The notes beneath the pieces were generated by a model that had not been told where the DNA came from, searched no databases, and saw only the letters and a program-made list of their open reading frames with translations. This document shows positions 6,260 to 8,503 of a stretch of 8,503 nucleotides of DNA, one piece after another (position 1 is the first letter of the stretch; each line of letters begins with the position of its first letter). Source of the DNA: Clostridiales bacterium (GTDB lineage: Bacteria > Bacillota > Clostridia > Christensenellales > Aristaeellaceae); NCBI GenBank assembly GCA_004555535.1, contig SFHU01000119.1, positions 1-8,503 of the forward strand. The letters run 5' to 3'. Both the position numbers and the translations under genes were made by a program.

Positions 6260-7486
6260 ATGGATTCCCTGCTTGACAACATGCGCTTTCTGTGTGACGA
6301 GGCGCAGATGCTCTCGGGCATCTGCGTCGCCTACGGCACCCCCGAAGAAAGTGAATCCGCCCTCTATGGCTGCGCACAACGCATCGAGCGTCGCGGCGCC
6401 GCCTTTGTCCCGTCACGGCGTCCGCTCAGAGCGGACAGCCTCTGCGACCTCGCCTCGCTGACCAAGCTCTTCACCGCCGTGCTGACGATGATGCTCGTGG
6501 AGCAGAAGCGGCTTTCGCTCGATGAAACCGTCGGCGACATCGACGCGCGCTTTGTCCATCTCACATCCGTGCGCGTGGGCGATGTGCTCGGCTTCTGCGT
6601 GAGCCTTCAGACGGAGGGGCGCATCGACGAGGCGCCGGACCGCGAGGAGGGGCTTCGCCGCCTGTTCGCCACGCGAGTCGCGCCGACGCCCGCCGTGCGC
6701 GTTTATTCGGATATCAACGCGATGGTCATGAAATACGTGCTCGAGGCCAAAACCGGTCTCCCGCTGGGCGACGCCTTCGCCGAATACATTCTCGCCCCGG
6801 CCGGCATGCGCGAAACCCACGCCTGCGTGCCCGACGCGCTGAGGGCGCGCTGCGTCTGCTACAACTACGAGCACCGCATCGCGCGCTCGCGCTATGTGCT
6901 GCGCTGCGACACGCCGCCCGGAACGCCGCACGATCCCAAGGCCCTGCTGCTCTCGCAGGGCGGGCGCGACCTGTGCGGCCACGCGGGACTGTTTTCCACC
7001 TGCGCCGACATGGTCCGCTTTGCGCAGGCGCTGCTTGGCGGCGATCTGATCCGCCGCGAATCCCTGCTGGCCATCGGCACCAACCGCACCGGGAAGCCCA
7101 ACGGCGACGGCACCCACCGGCAATACTTGGGCTATCTCTGCTTTTCCAAACACCCCAATCAGCACCTGAGCGAGGTGCCCGAATGGATGGGCGTGCACAG
7201 CATCGGCCTGAGCGGCTTTACGGGCAACCACCTGTCCATCGACCCGGAGCTTGGCCGCTTCGTGCTCTTTCTGGGCAACCGCTGCCACGGCAAGGTCTCG
7301 CACATCGTGCCGCCCGCGGGCCAAACCCTTGCCGATTACGGGCTCAGCGGGGATGGCACGGGGCTCGTCCGTTGGCCGGACGGCAGGCTCGTCCCCTCCT
7401 CAGCGCGCTATGTCTATTTCAAGGACGCGCGTATGCACGCGCCCATCGCCGCGCGCATGCGGGAGCTGGGCTGGCTCAAGGGCTGA
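6260..7486 (+). CDS. Cytosolic SxxK serine hydrolase of the beta-lactamase/CubicO class
   Basis: The 408-residue protein has the class-C beta-lactamase-like fold markers. The nucleophile motif SLTK is at 66-69 (in DLASLTKLFTAVL). The second motif reads YSD at 149-151 where Y-x-N is usual. HDPKALLLSQGG and CGHAGLFST lie at 224-247, and GFTG at 319-322 stands in the place of the third K/H-T/S-G motif. Relatives include penicillin-binding-like D-peptidases, esterases and amidases; the true substrate is not readable. There is no signal peptide and there are 12 cysteines, so a cytosolic site is likely, unlike most beta-lactamases. The last 55 residues or so, after GNRCHGKV, look like a short extra module. 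The ATG at 6260 follows TTGGAGG by 5 bases; an upstream in-frame extension to 5852 lies opposite the M20 coding strand and is not credible. Its promoter must overlap the M20 start region; I see no clear box. Converges on lysA. Confidence 0.85.
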   Translation: MDSLLDNMRFLCDEAQMLSGICVAYGTPEESESALYGCAQRIERRGAAFVPSRRPLRADSLCDLASLTKLFTAVLTMMLVEQKRLSLDETVGDIDARFVHLTSVRVGDVLGFCVSLQTEGRIDEAPDREEGLRRLFATRVAPTPAVRVYSDINAMVMKYVLEAKTGLPLGDAFAEYILAPAGMRETHACVPDALRARCVCYNYEHRIARSRYVLRCDTPPGTPHDPKALLLSQGGRDLCGHAGLFSTCADMVRFAQALLGGDLIRRESLLAIGTNRTGKPNGDGTHRQYLGYLCFSKHPNQHLSEVPEWMGVHSIGLSGFTGNHLSIDPELGRFVLFLGNRCHGKVSHIVPPAGQTLADYGLSGDGTGLVRWPDGRLVPSSARYVYFKDARMHAPIAARMRELGWLKG

Positions 7487-7489
7487 GCC
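7473..7489. other. Hairpin spanning the end of the SxxK hydrolase gene, at its junction with lysA
   Basis: GGCTCA (7473-7478) and TGAGCC (7484-7489) form a perfect 6-bp stem around a 5-base loop. The TGA stop of the plus-strand gene is in the 3' arm, and the lysA stop begins at the next base. No T-run follows on either strand. An overlapping palindrome CTGAG-C-CTCAG covers 7483-7493. It may help block convergent transcription or protect the 3' ends, but this is not proven. Confidence 0.4.
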
Positions 7490-8503
7490 TCAGTCAAAGG
7501 TCAGGCCGGTGAAGTCAAACGTCGCGAAATAATCCTTCGGCGTCTCCGCGCGGCGGATCATCTGCACGCTGCCGTCCTCGCGCAGCAGCAGCTCGGCGCT
7601 GCGCAGCTTGCCGTTGTAATTGTAGCCCATCGAGAAGCCATGCGCGCCGGTGTCATGGATGTAGAGCAGGTCGCCGCGGTCGATCTCCGGCAAACGCCTG
7701 TCGATGGCGAACTTGTCGTTGTTCTCGCACAGGCCGCCGACGACATCGTAAAGATGATCCAGCGGCGCGTGTTCCTTGCCCAGCACCGTGATGTGATGAT
7801 ACGCGCGGTACATCGCCGGACGCATCAGGTTGCAGGCGCAGGCGTCCACGCCGATGTATTCCTTATAGGTGTGCTTCTCGTGCGTCGCGGTCGTCAGCAG
7901 CGCGCCGTTAGGCCCGAGCATGAAGCGGCCCAGCTCCGTGAAGATGCGCACGTCGCCCATGCCCGCCGGGACGAGCACCTCCTCATACGCCTTGCGCACC
8001 TCCTCGCCGATGACGGCGATGTCGTTTTCTGTCTCATGCGGCCGGTAGGCGATGCCCACGCCGCCGGAGAGGTTGATGAAGCCGATGTGCGCGCCCGTTT
8101 CCCGGTGCAGCTCCACGGCCGTTTTGAAGAGAATGCGCGCCAGCGTCGGATAATAGGCGTTGGTCAGCGTGTTGGAGGCCAGGAAGGCGTGCAAGCCGAA
8201 TTCCCGCGCGCCCTTCTGCATCAGCACGCGGTAGGCCTGCGCCAGCTGCGCGCGGGTCATGCCGTATTTGGCCTCCCGAGGCTGATCCATGATCTCGTTG
8301 CCGATGGCGAAGTCCCCGCCCGGATTGTAGCGGCAGCAGACGGTTTCGGGCACGCCGCAGGCCGCCTCCATCGTCTCGATGAGCGTGAAGTCATCCAGGT
8401 TGATGATGGCGCCCTGCTTCCTTGCGCGCGCAAACTCCCCTGCGGGCGTGTCGTTTGAGGAGAACATGATCTCCCCGGGCCCGAAGCCCGTGGCCTTGGC
8501 GAG
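7490..8503 (-). CDS. lysA: Diaminopimelate decarboxylase LysA, C-terminal part (cut by window edge)
   Basis: The enzyme is PLP-dependent and decarboxylates meso-diaminopimelate to L-lysine, the last step of lysine synthesis. The 337 visible residues start LAKATGFGPGEIMFSSNDTP and cover the rest of the alanine-racemase-like barrel and the C-terminal beta domain. Landmarks in the visible fragment are GLHAF (103-107), the glycine loop SGGVGI (146-151), ELGRFMLGP (190-198; EPGR in the canonical enzyme), GVDACACNLMRPAMY (218-232), CENND (259-263; usually CExGD, with the active-site Cys from the partner subunit) and GYNYNGKLRSAE (293-304). The PLP-binding lysine lies beyond the right edge; roughly 80 residues are missing. 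The reading frame stays open to the edge, so the ATG at 8467 is internal, not the start. Other group III decarboxylases (ornithine, arginine, carboxynorspermidine) are less likely given the family blocks. Confidence 0.88.
   Translation of the reverse strand, partial: LAKATGFGPGEIMFSSNDTPAGEFARARKQGAIINLDDFTLIETMEAACGVPETVCCRYNPGGDFAIGNEIMDQPREAKYGMTRAQLAQAYRVLMQKGAREFGLHAFLASNTLTNAYYPTLARILFKTAVELHRETGAHIGFINLSGGVGIAYRPHETENDIAVIGEEVRKAYEEVLVPAGMGDVRIFTELGRFMLGPNGALLTTATHEKHTYKEYIGVDACACNLMRPAMYRAYHHITVLGKEHAPLDHLYDVVGGLCENNDKFAIDRRLPEIDRGDLLYIHDTGAHGFSMGYNYNGKLRSAELLLREDGSVQMIRRAETPKDYFATFDFTGLTFD

Noticed and set aside
6413..7324. 303-residue minus-strand frame opposite the SxxK hydrolase
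   Set aside because: Antisense shadow without domain or ribosome binding site.
7640..8458. 272-residue plus-strand frame opposite lysA
   Set aside because: Antisense shadow rich in Arg, Ala and His; lysA motifs are on the other strand.

Overview
This 8.5-kb window is a compact, GC-rich stretch of bacterial chromosome. The protein families and the strong GGAGG-type ribosome binding sites suggest a GC-rich member of the Bacillota, probably a Clostridia-type gut organism; this is an inference from gene style, since no marker gene settles the taxonomy. There are eight complete or partial housekeeping-type genes plus one surface-type gene. I see no mobile element, CRISPR array, rRNA or tRNA, and no phage gene. 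No gap between genes exceeds 150 bases.

Layout from left to right. A MazG-like nucleotide pyrophosphohydrolase runs off the left edge (1-165, minus). It has its own extended -10 promoter, packed against the terminator of the next unit. That unit is a leftward run of four minus-strand genes, read in the order GNAT acetyltransferase (4286-3783), trmB tRNA methyltransferase (3735-2992), YegS/DagK-type lipid kinase (2943-2062) and an exported protein of about seven SH3b repeats (1979-315). Gaps are 47, 48 and 82 bases, and the run ends in a perfect 10-bp terminator hairpin at 222-248. The long SH3b gene may be partly uncoupled from the other three by a weak terminator-like and alternative hairpin structure at 2033-2072.

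Divergent from the GNAT gene is a SRAP (YedK/HMCES-like) gene that shields or repairs abasic DNA (4435-5052, plus). It has a perfect TATAAT box just after a GC-rich hairpin. It converges on an M20-family zinc peptidase (6204-5062, minus) with only 9 bases between the stop codons. Divergent from the peptidase is a cytosolic SxxK serine hydrolase of the beta-lactamase/CubicO class (6260-7486, plus). This converges, with 3 bases between stops, on lysA, diaminopimelate decarboxylase, which runs off the right edge (minus).

Together the genes look like ordinary core functions: nucleotide-pool cleaning, tRNA modification, lipid phosphorylation, DNA-damage tolerance, peptide hydrolysis and the last step of lysine synthesis. 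The M20 peptidase, the SxxK hydrolase and lysA could share a theme of peptidoglycan-peptide or diaminopimelate metabolism, but that rests only on proximity. I did not find convincing evidence of a new multi-gene system. The most unusual points are the enzyme-free SH3b protein, the cysteine-rich cytosolic SxxK hydrolase, motif variants in lysA, trmB and the lipid kinase, and hairpins at divergent and convergent gene junctions.
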